Shown piece by piece: positions 17,524 through 26,801 of a stretch of 64,000 nt of DNA. The stretch comes from CAYHVK01 sp964360255 (GTDB lineage: Bacteria; Bdellovibrionota; Bdellovibrionia; Bdellovibrionales; UBA1609). The stretch's first letter is position 1, and every line of letters starts with the position of its first letter. The notes under the pieces were generated by a model. That model saw only the letters and a list, made by a program, of their open reading frames with translations. It ran no database searches and had not been told where the DNA came from. The stretch is taken from positions 1 through 64,000 of the forward strand of contig CAYHVK010000017.1 of the NCBI GenBank assembly GCA_964360255.1, read 5' to 3'. The position numbers were made by a program, and so were the translations under genes.

Positions 17524-18315
17524 TTACTCAGTCTGCTTAAGAACTGCAGCCGCGAGTTCAGCAAAGGCTTTCGCTTCAGCCGAGTTCGGATGCGAAATCA
17601 CAACCGGCATACCGGCTTCTGTGGTTACGCCAACCATTGGGTGAAACGGTACCGTTGTCAGTTTAGAAATCTTTTTCGCATCAAGGTAGGCATCAAGATC
17701 GCCGCGCGCAAAAAGCTGAATCTTCTGCTCGCCATCAGGGCCGAGCATGTAAGACATATTTTCAACTACACCCAAAAGCGGAATGCTCACCTGATCAAAC
17801 ATATCGATGGCTTTTTTAGCATCAACTAAAGCTAAGTTTTGCGGAGTGCAGACGATGATCGCTCCATCAACTGGGATTTTTTGTGCAACAGTCAGCGGAA
17901 CATCACCAGTGCCTGGAGGTAGATCAATAACTAAGTAATCTAAAGTTCCCCAGTCCACATCGCGAAAGAATTGATCCATAGCTTTGAAAAGCATAGGGCC
18001 ACGCCAAACAACGGCTGAGCCTTCATCAATCAAAAAACCAATGCTCATAAGTTTGAGACCGTGGCGAATGATGGGCTGAATGCGCGACTTCTCGTTCACC
18101 TGAGGAATCTGGTTCATTGCGCCAAACATACGCGGTACTGAAGGACCGTATATATCCGCATCCAAAAGACCTACAGTTTTACCGGTGTTCTTAAGTGCTA
18201 AGGCCAAATTCGCGGCCACCGTGCTTTTGCCAACTCCACCTTTACCCGAACCAACAAGAATAACTTTTTTAATGCCCTCAATAGGGGCCTGACGTGTGAA
18301 CGGGTTCGTTGACAT
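17524..18315 (-). CDS. mrp: Mrp/ApbC-type P-loop ATPase (Fe-S cluster carrier)
   Basis: About 263 residues from the chosen start MSTNPFTRQAP, which has TGAGGAG upstream. A start at 18432 would add a 39-residue unrelated tail. It has the deviant Walker A GSGKGGVGKST, DADIYGPSVPRM, VIDLPPGTGD and ENMSY motifs of the Mrp/NBP35 family, which assembles and delivers [4Fe-4S] clusters in the cytoplasm. The CPxC motif common near the C-terminus of this family is not seen, and the N-terminal MIP18-like domain of longer Mrp proteins is absent. The gene is convergent with mltD and divergent from 18345. Confidence 0.9.
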   Translation of the reverse strand: MSTNPFTRQAPIEGIKKVILVGSGKGGVGKSTVAANLALALKNTGKTVGLLDADIYGPSVPRMFGAMNQIPQVNEKSRIQPIIRHGLKLMSIGFLIDEGSAVVWRGPMLFKAMDQFFRDVDWGTLDYLVIDLPPGTGDVPLTVAQKIPVDGAIIVCTPQNLALVDAKKAIDMFDQVSIPLLGVVENMSYMLGPDGEQKIQLFARGDLDAYLDAKKISKLTTVPFHPMVGVTTEAGMPVVISHPNSAEAKAFAELAAAVLKQTE

Positions 18316-18337
18316 AGTATTCTCCTCAAACAAAAAT
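18309..18337 (+). promoter_or_regulatory. Candidate promoter overlapping the mrp start codon
   Basis: A consensus -35 TTGACA (18309-18314) is followed by a 17-base spacer and AAAAAT (18332-18337). The ATG of the next gene is at 18345, seven bases later. The -35 box covers the first codons of the divergent mrp gene. Confidence 0.45.
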
Positions 18338-18344
18338 AAAGTAG

Positions 18345-18698
18345 ATGGGTCCTTACATAATTTGCGCAATCGTCTTTTTCGGCCTGCTGCTGTACATGCT
18401 AGCGCGCCCGAAAACCCGTCGGCCCAACCCATTAAAATTAAGCACGCATAAACTACGCCACTCTCCGGTAGAGAGCAAGCCAGTCACAGACTCAAAAGGC
18501 CGCACCGTGAAAGAATTAAACGTTATTTTTCAGTATAACGGTCACGACTTTGATGCTTACGAAGCTTTAGGTTTACCTGCCGGCTCAAGCTCTGAAAATG
18601 CAAGAATCGCTTTTGAAAATGCTAAAAACCATGCTGATCCTGGCGCCCGTGAGTTTCTTGAGACCGCCTATCAATCCATCGTCAAAAGCCGCTCTTAA
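18345..18698 (+). CDS. Small membrane-anchored protein with a J-domain-like C-terminus
   Basis: A 117-residue protein: an N-terminal membrane anchor (IICAIVFFGLLLYMLA, about 5-20), a basic linker, and a C-terminal region (about 72-115) that resembles a DnaJ domain, DAYEALGLPAGSSSENARIA followed by a helix and FLETAYQSIVK. The HPD tripeptide needed to stimulate DnaK is missing; the loop reads NHADPGAR. It may be a degenerate J-domain adaptor. No ribosome-binding site is seen, in keeping with a leaderless mRNA. The gene is divergent from mrp with only 29 bases between starts. Confidence 0.6.
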   Translation: MGPYIICAIVFFGLLLYMLARPKTRRPNPLKLSTHKLRHSPVESKPVTDSKGRTVKELNVIFQYNGHDFDAYEALGLPAGSSSENARIAFENAKNHADPGAREFLETAYQSIVKSRS

Positions 18699-18725
18699 AT
18701 CATTACGTTAACGCCGCATGCCACA

Positions 18726-18776
18726 TTGACTGATTTTTTTAGCAATGGTACTCGAAATAGCTGAATTACATCAGCT
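18726..18776 (+). promoter_or_regulatory. Candidate glyS promoter and leader hairpin
   Basis: TTGACT (18726-18731), a 17-base spacer and a weak TACTCG (18749-18754). A perfect 6-bp hairpin, AGCTGA (18759-18764) with TCAGCT (18771-18776), follows before the AGGGAG ribosome-binding site of glyS. The promoter is tentative. Confidence 0.3.
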
Positions 18777-18796
18777 TCAGATCCTAAGGGAGAACC

Positions 18797-20182
18797 ATGA
18801 AAGACAAGCGTCTATCCGACTTGCAAACCCTCGTGTCACTTTGCAAGCGCAGGGGATTCATTTTTCAATCCAGCGAAGTCTATGGCGGCCTCAATTCTTG
18901 CTGGGATTACGGACCTTTAGGCTCACAATTTAAACTTCAAGTTAAGCTTTCTTGGTGGCAGCGTATGACGAAACGTCATGACATTGTTGGTCTCGATGCT
19001 GCGATTCTTATGCACCCAACAGTTTGGAAAGCTTCTGGTCACGTCGATGGTTTCAGCGATCCGCTCAGCGATTGCAAAAACTGTAAGGCGCGCTTTCGTT
19101 TAGATACGGCTCCTGAAAAAGATGGCAAAACAGTTTGTCCTTCATGCGGCTCGGGCGATATTACGGCTCCAAGAAATTTCAATTTAATGTTTAAGACTCA
19201 CATGGGTCCGGTAGAAGATTCAGGAGCTGTGGTTTACCTTCGTCCTGAAACAGCTCAAGGCATCTTTGTTAACTTTGAAAATGTCGCAACTTCAATGCGC
19301 AAAAAAATTCCATTCGGTATTGCGCAAATCGGTAAGTCTTTCCGTAACGAAATCACGCCAGGTAACTTTACATTCAGAACCCGTGAGTTCGAACAGATGG
19401 AGATGCAATACTTCGTTAAGCCAGGTTCAGATATGGAGTGGTTTGAGAAGTGGAAATCTGAGCGCATGGCTCATTATGCAGATTTGGGTTTTGATCCGAA
19501 GTACTTGCGCTTTAAAGAGCACGGCCCAACAGAATTGGCTCACTATGCGCGCGCCGCTTTCGATGTGCAGTATGAATTCCCATTCGGCTGGCAAGAGCTT
19601 GAAGGCGTGCACAACCGTGGCGATTTCGATCTCACTCAGCACTCAAAATTTTCTGGCAAGAAACTTGAGTATTTCGATGAAGCAGCAAAAGAAAAATTTG
19701 TGCCGTACGTGATCGAAACAGCTGTGGGCTGTGATCGTTTGGCCCTTGCACTTCTTTGCCATGCCTATGCTGAAGAGACACTTGAAGGTGCTGCAGCCAC
19801 TGAAAGTGAAAAGGGCGAAAAAGCCGGCGAGAAGACTGAAAAGGCAGAGGCGACTCGTATCGTTCTGCGCTTCAAGCCAGAACTCGCTCCAACGCAAGTT
19901 GCGGTATTGCCGCTTTCAAAAAAACCAGACCTACAAAATCTCGGCATGAAGCTTCGTGATGATTTATCAGCGAGCTATCGTGCGGATTACGATGAGTCGG
20001 CGAGTATCGGTAAACGCTACCGTCGCCAAGACGAAATCGGAACTCCATTCTGCGTAACTGTAGATTTCGATACTTTAGTCGATCAGAAGGTGACCGTTCG
20101 TCACCGTGACAAGATGACTCAAGATCGTGTGGAGCTGTCACAGATCAAGAATTATCTAACTGAAAAATTACTTAGTTTTTAG
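18797..20182 (+). CDS. glyS: Glycyl-tRNA synthetase (dimeric type)
   Basis: A 461-residue class II synthetase that charges tRNA-Gly. The start LVSLCKRRGFIFQSSEVYGG and WDYGPLG are characteristic; motif 2 (FRNEIT, FRTREFEQMEMQYF) and motif 3 (GCDRLALALL) are present, and a CxxC zinc-type insert CKNCKARF...CPSCGSG lies at about 93-118. The anticodon-binding domain follows (APTQVAVLPL). A Lys/Glu/Ala-rich linker (about 329-353) separates the two and is longer than usual. The ATG has AGGGAG upstream. ppdK follows nine bases later, so the two are probably co-transcribed. Confidence 0.96.
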   Translation: MKDKRLSDLQTLVSLCKRRGFIFQSSEVYGGLNSCWDYGPLGSQFKLQVKLSWWQRMTKRHDIVGLDAAILMHPTVWKASGHVDGFSDPLSDCKNCKARFRLDTAPEKDGKTVCPSCGSGDITAPRNFNLMFKTHMGPVEDSGAVVYLRPETAQGIFVNFENVATSMRKKIPFGIAQIGKSFRNEITPGNFTFRTREFEQMEMQYFVKPGSDMEWFEKWKSERMAHYADLGFDPKYLRFKEHGPTELAHYARAAFDVQYEFPFGWQELEGVHNRGDFDLTQHSKFSGKKLEYFDEAAKEKFVPYVIETAVGCDRLALALLCHAYAEETLEGAAATESEKGEKAGEKTEKAEATRIVLRFKPELAPTQVAVLPLSKKPDLQNLGMKLRDDLSASYRADYDESASIGKRYRRQDEIGTPFCVTVDFDTLVDQKVTVRHRDKMTQDRVELSQIKNYLTEKLLSF

Positions 20183-20190
20183 GAGAAAAA

Positions 20191-22944
20191 GTGAAAACGA
20201 TGGAAGCTTCTAACTCGCCAAAAAATTCTGTAAAAGATGCGACCGCTAAAACAAGTACACCAGGCAAAATGGTGTATTTCTTCTCGGCTAAAGAAACCGA
20301 TGGCCACGCTGGGATGAAAAATATCCTGGGCGGTAAAGGTGCGAACTTAGCTGAAATGTGCAGCTTAGGTTTACCGGTACCTCCGGGTTTCACGATCTCA
20401 ACTGAAAACTGCCAGTCGTTCTATGACAACGGCGAAAAACTGCCGGATGCACTTAAAGCTTCTATTGAAGAAGTAATGTTGAAATTAGAGAAAGTAACGG
20501 GCAAAAAATTCGGCGCAAAAATAAATCCACTTCTCGTGAGCGTGCGCTCGGGTGCACGGGCTTCAATGCCGGGCATGATGGATACAATTTTAAACCTAGG
20601 TCTGAATGACGAAACGGTTGAAGTGATGGCCAAAGAAACGGGCAACCCTCGTTTTGCTTGGGACTCTTACCGCCGCTTTTTACAAATGTACTCTGATGTC
20701 GTCATGAACATGAACTCTTCATTTCTTGAAGTGGCACTTGAAGATATGAAGCATGCAAAGGGCTACAAGCTCGACACAGAATTGACAGTGGACGATCTTA
20801 AAAAATTATCTGCACAATTTAAAAATCAAATTCTTGAAGGAACTGGCAAGACCTTTCCAATGGACCCAAAAGAGCAATTATGGGGAGCCATTTCAGCGGT
20901 CTTCAGAAGCTGGAACACTCCGCGCGCTATCACTTACCGTGAAATGCACGGCTACCCAAGTTCTTGGGGTACAGCGGTGAATGTTCAATCTATGGTGTTT
21001 GGTAATATGGGTGATGACTCGGCAACAGGTGTTGCGTTTACTCGCAATCCATCAACTGGTGAAGACGCTTATTACGGTGAATTCTTAGTGAATGCTCAAG
21101 GTGAAGACGTGGTGGCGGGCATTCGCACTCCACAGCCGCTTACAATTAAAGAGGCTGAAGAGGCAGTGGCTGCGGGCCAGAAGCGTATGCCTTCTTTAGA
21201 AGAAGTGATGCCTAAAGCTTTTGCTGAACTGATCGCCGTATTCGATAAACTCGAAGATCATTATCGCGATATGCAAGATATTGAATTCACCATTGAGAAG
21301 AACGTTCTTTACATGCTGCAAACTCGTAATGGTAAGCGCACGGCGAAAGCTTCGCTTAAAATTGCGACGGATATGATCAGCTCTAAAACAATTACGAAAG
21401 AAGAAGCACTCTTACGTATTGACCCTAAAGGTTTAGATCAACTTTTACATCCGACGCTTGACCCGAAAGCGCAGAAGACAGTTTTAGCAAAAGGTCTTCC
21501 GGCGTCTCCGGGCGGAGCCGTTGGGCAAATCGTATTCACTTCTGAAAGCGCTGTTCAATGGGTTGAAGCCGGCAAGAAAGTGATTCTTGTTCGTATCGAA
21601 ACTTCTCCAGAAGACATTGAAGGTATGGTGAAGGCTCAGGGTATTTTAACTACTCGTGGCGGTATGACTTCTCACGCGGCGGTTGTCGCGCGCGGAATGG
21701 GTAAATGCTGTGTGGCGGGCTGTGGTGATGTTGAAGTGAACATGCAGACGAAAACAATTCGTGTGAATGATTACATTCTTAAAGAAGGTGATTACATCAC
21801 TCTTGATGGCTCAACAGGTGAAGTGTTTTTGGGCGAAGTGAAAACCATTGAGCCCAGTCTTGATGAGAACTTCGAATACATCATGAAGCTTTCAGATGAA
21901 TTTAAAACTCTAGGCGTTCGTGCCAATGCTGATACTCCGCTCGATGCAAAAGTAGCCCGTAAGTTCGGAGCTATGGGTATTGGGCTTTGTCGTACTGAGC
22001 ATATGTTCTTTGCTCCAGATCGTATTGATGTGGTTCGTGAAATGATTTTAGCTGAAGAGCGCGAAGAACGTCTTCATGCGCTTGAGCGATTGCTACCGAT
22101 GCAGCGCGCAGACTTCGAAGGTCTTTTCACTGAAATGGAAGGTTTGCCGGTTACTATTCGCTTCCTTGACCCTCCGCTCCATGAATTCTTACCGACAACA
22201 GATTCAGAAATTAAAGAGCTCGCGCGCCGAATTGGCCGTGATGAACATTCTCTTAAAAACAAAATTAAGAACCTTCATGAGTTCAATCCTATGCTCGGTC
22301 ACCGTGGTTGCCGCTTAGCAATTACATATCCTGAAATTTATCAAATGCAGGCTCGCGCCGTTGGTGAGGCGACCGCTAATTTGCTGAAAAAAGGCAAAAA
22401 CGTCATCGTTGAAATTATGATTCCAATTGTGGCTTTCAAAGGCGAATTACAGCGTCTGCGCCGGGTTTGCGAAGTTGAACTTGAGAAGGTATCGGTGGCT
22501 CACGGAGTGAAGCTGAATATCGCAATTGGTACGATGATTGAGCTCCCTCGTGCCGCTCTAATTGCCGATCAAATCGCCGAACATGCTGATTTTTTCAGCT
22601 TTGGTACAAATGATTTAACGCAAACGACTTTAGGGGTTTCACGAGACGATTCCGCGCGCTTTTTAAGCACGTATGTCAGTGATGGTTTACTGCCAGCAGA
22701 CCCTTTCCAAACCATCGATCGCGAAGGTGTGGGACAATTAGTTAAAAAAGCTGTTGAATTGGGCCGCCAAACGCGGTCGGATATCAAATTGGGGATATGT
22801 GGGGAGCACGGGGGAGATCCGAACTCTATTGAGTTCTTTCATGAAATAGGACTGAATTATGTCAGCTGTTCACCTTATCGTGTTCCGATTGCAAGATTAG
22901 CTGCAGCTCGCGCTGCATTGCAAACGCGGAAGGTACAACATTGA
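20191..22944 (+). CDS. ppdK: Pyruvate, phosphate dikinase
   Basis: A 917-residue enzyme that interconverts pyruvate, ATP and phosphate with phosphoenolpyruvate, AMP and pyrophosphate. It starts at GTG with AGGAG upstream. The N-terminal nucleotide-binding domain (GGKGANLAEM, SVRSGARASMPGMMDT) is followed by the swivelling domain with catalytic His at about 495 in TRGGMTSHAAV and the PEP-binding barrel with FGTNDLTQ and a Cys at about 870 in GICGEHGGDP. The stop overlaps the smc start. The enzyme points to gluconeogenic or pyrophosphate-linked carbon flow, suited to growth on amino acids. Confidence 0.97.
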   Translation: MKTMEASNSPKNSVKDATAKTSTPGKMVYFFSAKETDGHAGMKNILGGKGANLAEMCSLGLPVPPGFTISTENCQSFYDNGEKLPDALKASIEEVMLKLEKVTGKKFGAKINPLLVSVRSGARASMPGMMDTILNLGLNDETVEVMAKETGNPRFAWDSYRRFLQMYSDVVMNMNSSFLEVALEDMKHAKGYKLDTELTVDDLKKLSAQFKNQILEGTGKTFPMDPKEQLWGAISAVFRSWNTPRAITYREMHGYPSSWGTAVNVQSMVFGNMGDDSATGVAFTRNPSTGEDAYYGEFLVNAQGEDVVAGIRTPQPLTIKEAEEAVAAGQKRMPSLEEVMPKAFAELIAVFDKLEDHYRDMQDIEFTIEKNVLYMLQTRNGKRTAKASLKIATDMISSKTITKEEALLRIDPKGLDQLLHPTLDPKAQKTVLAKGLPASPGGAVGQIVFTSESAVQWVEAGKKVILVRIETSPEDIEGMVKAQGILTTRGGMTSHAAVVARGMGKCCVAGCGDVEVNMQTKTIRVNDYILKEGDYITLDGSTGEVFLGEVKTIEPSLDENFEYIMKLSDEFKTLGVRANADTPLDAKVARKFGAMGIGLCRTEHMFFAPDRIDVVREMILAEEREERLHALERLLPMQRADFEGLFTEMEGLPVTIRFLDPPLHEFLPTTDSEIKELARRIGRDEHSLKNKIKNLHEFNPMLGHRGCRLAITYPEIYQMQARAVGEATANLLKKGKNVIVEIMIPIVAFKGELQRLRRVCEVELEKVSVAHGVKLNIAIGTMIELPRAALIADQIAEHADFFSFGTNDLTQTTLGVSRDDSARFLSTYVSDGLLPADPFQTIDREGVGQLVKKAVELGRQTRSDIKLGICGEHGGDPNSIEFFHEIGLNYVSCSPYRVPIARLAAARAALQTRKVQH

Positions 22945-25900
22945 GAATTAAAAAACTCGAAATCGTTGGTTTTAAGTCGTTCAAAGACCGCACGGTCATT
23001 CAATTTGATCAGGGTATCACTGGTATCGTGGGTCCGAATGGTTGCGGTAAATCAAACATCGTAGATGCACTTGTTTGGGTGATGGGCGAAATGTCCGCTA
23101 AACACCTTCGCGGCTCTAAAATGGATGATGTTATTTTCGCGGGTAGCGAAGGTTATGCTCCAATGGGTATGGCTGAAGTTTCACTCACGCTTGAAAATGA
23201 CGGTGGGCCATTCCCCGTTGCTTATCAGCGCTACACAGAGATTTCTGTAACTCGTCGTTTGCATCGTAATGGTGAATCTGAATATTTAGTAAACCGTGAA
23301 CCGGCTCGTCTTCGTGATATCCAAGAGATTTTCATGGATACAGGTGCAGGCTCAAAAGGTTTTTCGATCATCGAGCAGGGCGCGATCGGTAAAATCGTAA
23401 CGTCGAAGCCAGAAGATCGTCGTACGCTTATCGAAGAAGCGGCGGGTATTACGAAATTCAAAGTTCGTAAACGCGAATCGCAACGAAAACTTGAATCAAC
23501 AGATGCCAACCTTGTTCGTCTTCAAGACATCATTGGTGAGCAAAAACGGCAGCTTGATTCTCTCGAGCGCCAGGCTCAGCGTGCTGAACGTTACCGCAAA
23601 TTAAAAACTGAACTTCAAGATAAAGAAATGTGGCTCAACTCTAAGAGCTATTTGCAAATCGCAGATGAGCTCGTGGCGGCAGAAACACTTCTTGCGACTT
23701 CGCGTGATGAAGAAGCCATCCACAGTGGTGGAATCAATGAGCTTGAACTTCAAGTTCAGACTCTTCGCTTGAAGATGACTGAAAATGAAGCGCGTGTTCA
23801 CGATAAACAACGTGAATTCCAAGATTTGAATACAAAAGTTCAAAATACTGAAATGCAAATTCGCGAACTCAATTATGCTATTGAAAGTGCACGTCGCTCG
23901 AATGAGATGACGGGTTCAATCTTGTCGCAATATACAATGCGCCGAGAGAATTTAGCGGGTGAGAAAGAGAAAGTTGAAGAGTCGCTAGAAACAGCGCGCC
24001 TCGATGCTTTGCAATTTGAATCTGAATACCAGACTAAAAATGAAGAGTTCGTGAAAATCCAAGCCCGTGTGGGTGAGGCTGATCAAGAATTGACTGATAA
24101 GCGTCGTGAGATGCTGACAGTGACGGCCGCGGTGACTCACTTAGAGGCGCGCGAGCAAAGCTTAACTTCAAAATTATCTGACGAGCAGTCTCGTTTAGAA
24201 AACTCGGTTTCTCTTCTTGAAGAGCTCTCTGTGCGTAAAGCCGAGTTTGAAACTCGTCGCAACACGGTTTACAAAGCTCTCGAGTCTGAGCGCCAAATGC
24301 AACTGGACGTAGTAAAAGACATTGAGCTTATCGCTGAGAACCTCGGCATTCTTCGCAATCAAGTGGATACAAAACGCATTGAAAGCGAACAGATCAAAGA
24401 CGAACTCAACCAAGTGGCTTCACGCCTTTACGGTTTAGAAGATCTTCAACAGAATTTTGAAGGCTTTCAAGACGGGGTGAAGAATATTCTGATGTGGCAG
24501 CGTACGCGCGCGACAGAAGCGGGTGTTGAAGGCGAAAAATTCCGTCCATTAGCTGAAGTTGTAGAAGTTCCTGAAAAATATGAACTCGCAATGGAAGCAG
24601 CTTTAGGTCAGCGTCTTCAAGTTCTCTTGAATGCTGATAATGAAGCGACTGATGGTGAGAGCTTAGAAGCTATTGATTACTTAAAAACGAATAAAGCCGG
24701 TCGCTCAAGTTTTGCAACGAGCGCTTCGGGTATGGGTGCAGCTTCTCGTGCGGCCACAACTTCAGGTGCGGCAGGTTTCTCTGGCGATTCATCTGGTGGA
24801 ATGTCAGCGAGCGGATTGTCATCTGGCGGATATTCGGCCGGACTGTCATCTGATATGGCGATTTCTTCTGAAACAGCGACTTACGGAGATTTCGGTTCAT
24901 CAACTGGTCTACAAACTGTAGAGACAACATCACTTGAGCCATTACGTGCTGAAGCTGGTTTTGATTCTTTCCTGGATGAAGTTGTGGCGATTGCTGAAAC
25001 TCATCGCGCCGTTGTTAAACGTTTCTTCAATAACGTAGTGGTTGTAGACACTCTTGCGAATGCTCTCGTCATGTTCAAAAAATCTGAAGCGTGGAGAGCC
25101 TCTGGTCAAAATGTTCCGACTCGCACTTTTGTAACTCTTGAAGGCGATACTATTACTGCTGACGGAGTTATCACGGGCGGAGCCAGTGACAACGCTGAGA
25201 GCGGAGTTCTTCGTCGTCGTCGTGAAATCAAAGAACTTTCTTTAAAACGTGAAGAATTAGCCGGTAAGACGCAACTTGCGGCTTTGACAGTTAAAAAAGC
25301 TGAAGAGCAACTTCGCGGCGTTGAAGGACAGCTTGAAGTCGCGAAAAAGAACAGCGTTGAGAAAGAAATTCAAGTGGCGTCTTTGAGAAAAGATCTTGAG
25401 CGCGCTGAAATCGAATTCAACAACGCTCAAGCGGCTTTCGAGCGAGAAAAGTCTGAGAACGATAAACTGCAAATGTCAGTGAACACGGTTTCAGAAACTC
25501 TTTCTAATCTTCAAGAAGAGCTCACTGATCGCAGAATGCTTAAGGCTGAGCTTGATACTAAAGTTGAAAGCTTGACTGTTGAGCTCAATACGATTCGTAC
25601 CGGAATCGATGAGCGTCAACGTGAAGTAACAGATCTTCGTATTCGCGCGGCCAGCCGTAAACAAGAAGTTGAAGGCCTTGAGCGCCAATTGCTTCTTGTT
25701 TCAACATCACTGAATGATCTTGAATCGCAACTCGCGCAAATGTCTGAAGAGTCTGAGCGTAATAACGAAACTCTTTCTAGCAGCCAAATTGCAGTTGAAA
25801 ATCTTCAGTCTGAGCTCACTCGCTCAATTCATGCGACAAAAGAAGCTGAACTTGCGGTTTCAAACGAAAAGAATATTTTCGAGCAAGAACATGCAGAGCT

Positions 25901-26759
25901 TCGTCGGCAAGAAGAAGAGTTTAATTCTAAACAATCTCGTATTTACTCACTTCGCTCAACACTCAACGAAGCCCAGCTTAAGGCTGAACAGCTCCGTATG
26001 CGTGAAGCGTATTTAGTTGAGCAAACAACTGAGAAGTATCAGCTTTCACTTCGCGAAGTAGCTAATAACTACCGCGAAATCGAAGGTGATCTAGAGGCGA
26101 CAACTCGCGAAATCGAAGAACTTAAAGATAAAGTGAAGCGCATCGGCGAAGTGAACTTAGCTGCAATTCAAGAGTACGACGAATTAATCACTCGTTACAC
26201 TTTCTTGACGAAACAGCATGAAGACTTAATCGAAGCGAAAGAGCACTTACGTAAAGTGATCGATCGTATCAATCGTATTTGTGCTCGTCGTTTCAAAGAG
26301 ACATTCGAGCTTGTGAACGACCGCTTTAAAAAGGTCTTCCCAGTATTGTTCGGTGGTGGTGAGGCGAGCCTTGTGCTTATCGAGTCAGCTGAGAACGATG
26401 ATCCGGGAATCGATATTATTTCACGTCCTCCAGGTAAGAAAATGCAAAGCGTGACATTGCTCTCGGGTGGCGAAAAAGCCCTCACAGCCGTGTCATTGAT
26501 TTTCTCGATCTTCCTTGTGAAGCCGAGCCCGTTCTGCTTACTGGATGAGGTTGATGCTCCGTTAGATGATGCCAACGTCTTCCGTTTCAATGATCTCGTA
26601 CGTGAGATGGCGAAACGTTCACAAATTATCGTTGTGACGCACAATAAGCACACGATGAGAGTGAACAACAAGCTTTACGGCGTGACGATGCAAGAAAAAG
26701 GCGTTTCTAAAATGGTAAGCGTGAGCCTTGATGAAGCGGTTCGCACTGTAGTAGGGTAA
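22941..26759 (+). CDS. smc: Chromosome segregation protein SMC with hinge insertion
   Basis: A 1272-residue SMC ATPase. Walker A GPNGCGKSN is near residue 31, and the C-terminal LLSGGEKALTAVSL signature and Walker B CLLDEVDAPLDD are intact. Two long coiled coils flank the hinge (about 520-700). The gene uses a TTG start that overlaps the ppdK TGA. Within the hinge, about 70 residues (592-664) are Ser/Gly/Ala-rich with quasi-repeats such as SASGLSSGGYSAGLSS, absent from ordinary SMC proteins. SMC condenses and helps segregate the chromosome with ScpA and ScpB, which are not in this window. Confidence 0.96.
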   Translation: MRIKKLEIVGFKSFKDRTVIQFDQGITGIVGPNGCGKSNIVDALVWVMGEMSAKHLRGSKMDDVIFAGSEGYAPMGMAEVSLTLENDGGPFPVAYQRYTEISVTRRLHRNGESEYLVNREPARLRDIQEIFMDTGAGSKGFSIIEQGAIGKIVTSKPEDRRTLIEEAAGITKFKVRKRESQRKLESTDANLVRLQDIIGEQKRQLDSLERQAQRAERYRKLKTELQDKEMWLNSKSYLQIADELVAAETLLATSRDEEAIHSGGINELELQVQTLRLKMTENEARVHDKQREFQDLNTKVQNTEMQIRELNYAIESARRSNEMTGSILSQYTMRRENLAGEKEKVEESLETARLDALQFESEYQTKNEEFVKIQARVGEADQELTDKRREMLTVTAAVTHLEAREQSLTSKLSDEQSRLENSVSLLEELSVRKAEFETRRNTVYKALESERQMQLDVVKDIELIAENLGILRNQVDTKRIESEQIKDELNQVASRLYGLEDLQQNFEGFQDGVKNILMWQRTRATEAGVEGEKFRPLAEVVEVPEKYELAMEAALGQRLQVLLNADNEATDGESLEAIDYLKTNKAGRSSFATSASGMGAASRAATTSGAAGFSGDSSGGMSASGLSSGGYSAGLSSDMAISSETATYGDFGSSTGLQTVETTSLEPLRAEAGFDSFLDEVVAIAETHRAVVKRFFNNVVVVDTLANALVMFKKSEAWRASGQNVPTRTFVTLEGDTITADGVITGGASDNAESGVLRRRREIKELSLKREELAGKTQLAALTVKKAEEQLRGVEGQLEVAKKNSVEKEIQVASLRKDLERAEIEFNNAQAAFEREKSENDKLQMSVNTVSETLSNLQEELTDRRMLKAELDTKVESLTVELNTIRTGIDERQREVTDLRIRAASRKQEVEGLERQLLLVSTSLNDLESQLAQMSEESERNNETLSSSQIAVENLQSELTRSIHATKEAELAVSNEKNIFEQEHAELRRQEEEFNSKQSRIYSLRSTLNEAQLKAEQLRMREAYLVEQTTEKYQLSLREVANNYREIEGDLEATTREIEELKDKVKRIGEVNLAAIQEYDELITRYTFLTKQHEDLIEAKEHLRKVIDRINRICARRFKETFELVNDRFKKVFPVLFGGGEASLVLIESAENDDPGIDIISRPPGKKMQSVTLLSGGEKALTAVSLIFSIFLVKPSPFCLLDEVDAPLDDANVFRFNDLVREMAKRSQIIVVTHNKHTMRVNNKLYGVTMQEKGVSKMVSVSLDEAVRTVVG

Positions 26760-26801
26760 TTTTCGTCGCGATTTTCGCGGCGAACCTGCAGGAGCCTGTC
26801 A

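Noticed and set aside
24712..24935. Frameshift or assembly error in the smc hinge
   Set aside because: The frame stays open on both sides, the hinge sequence resumes correctly and the codon pattern is regular, so it is treated as a real insertion.
26195..26671. Minus-strand frame of 158 codons inside smc
   Set aside because: It lies opposite the highly conserved SMC C-terminal ATPase domain and has a Ser/Arg/Ile-rich composition typical of antisense translation.
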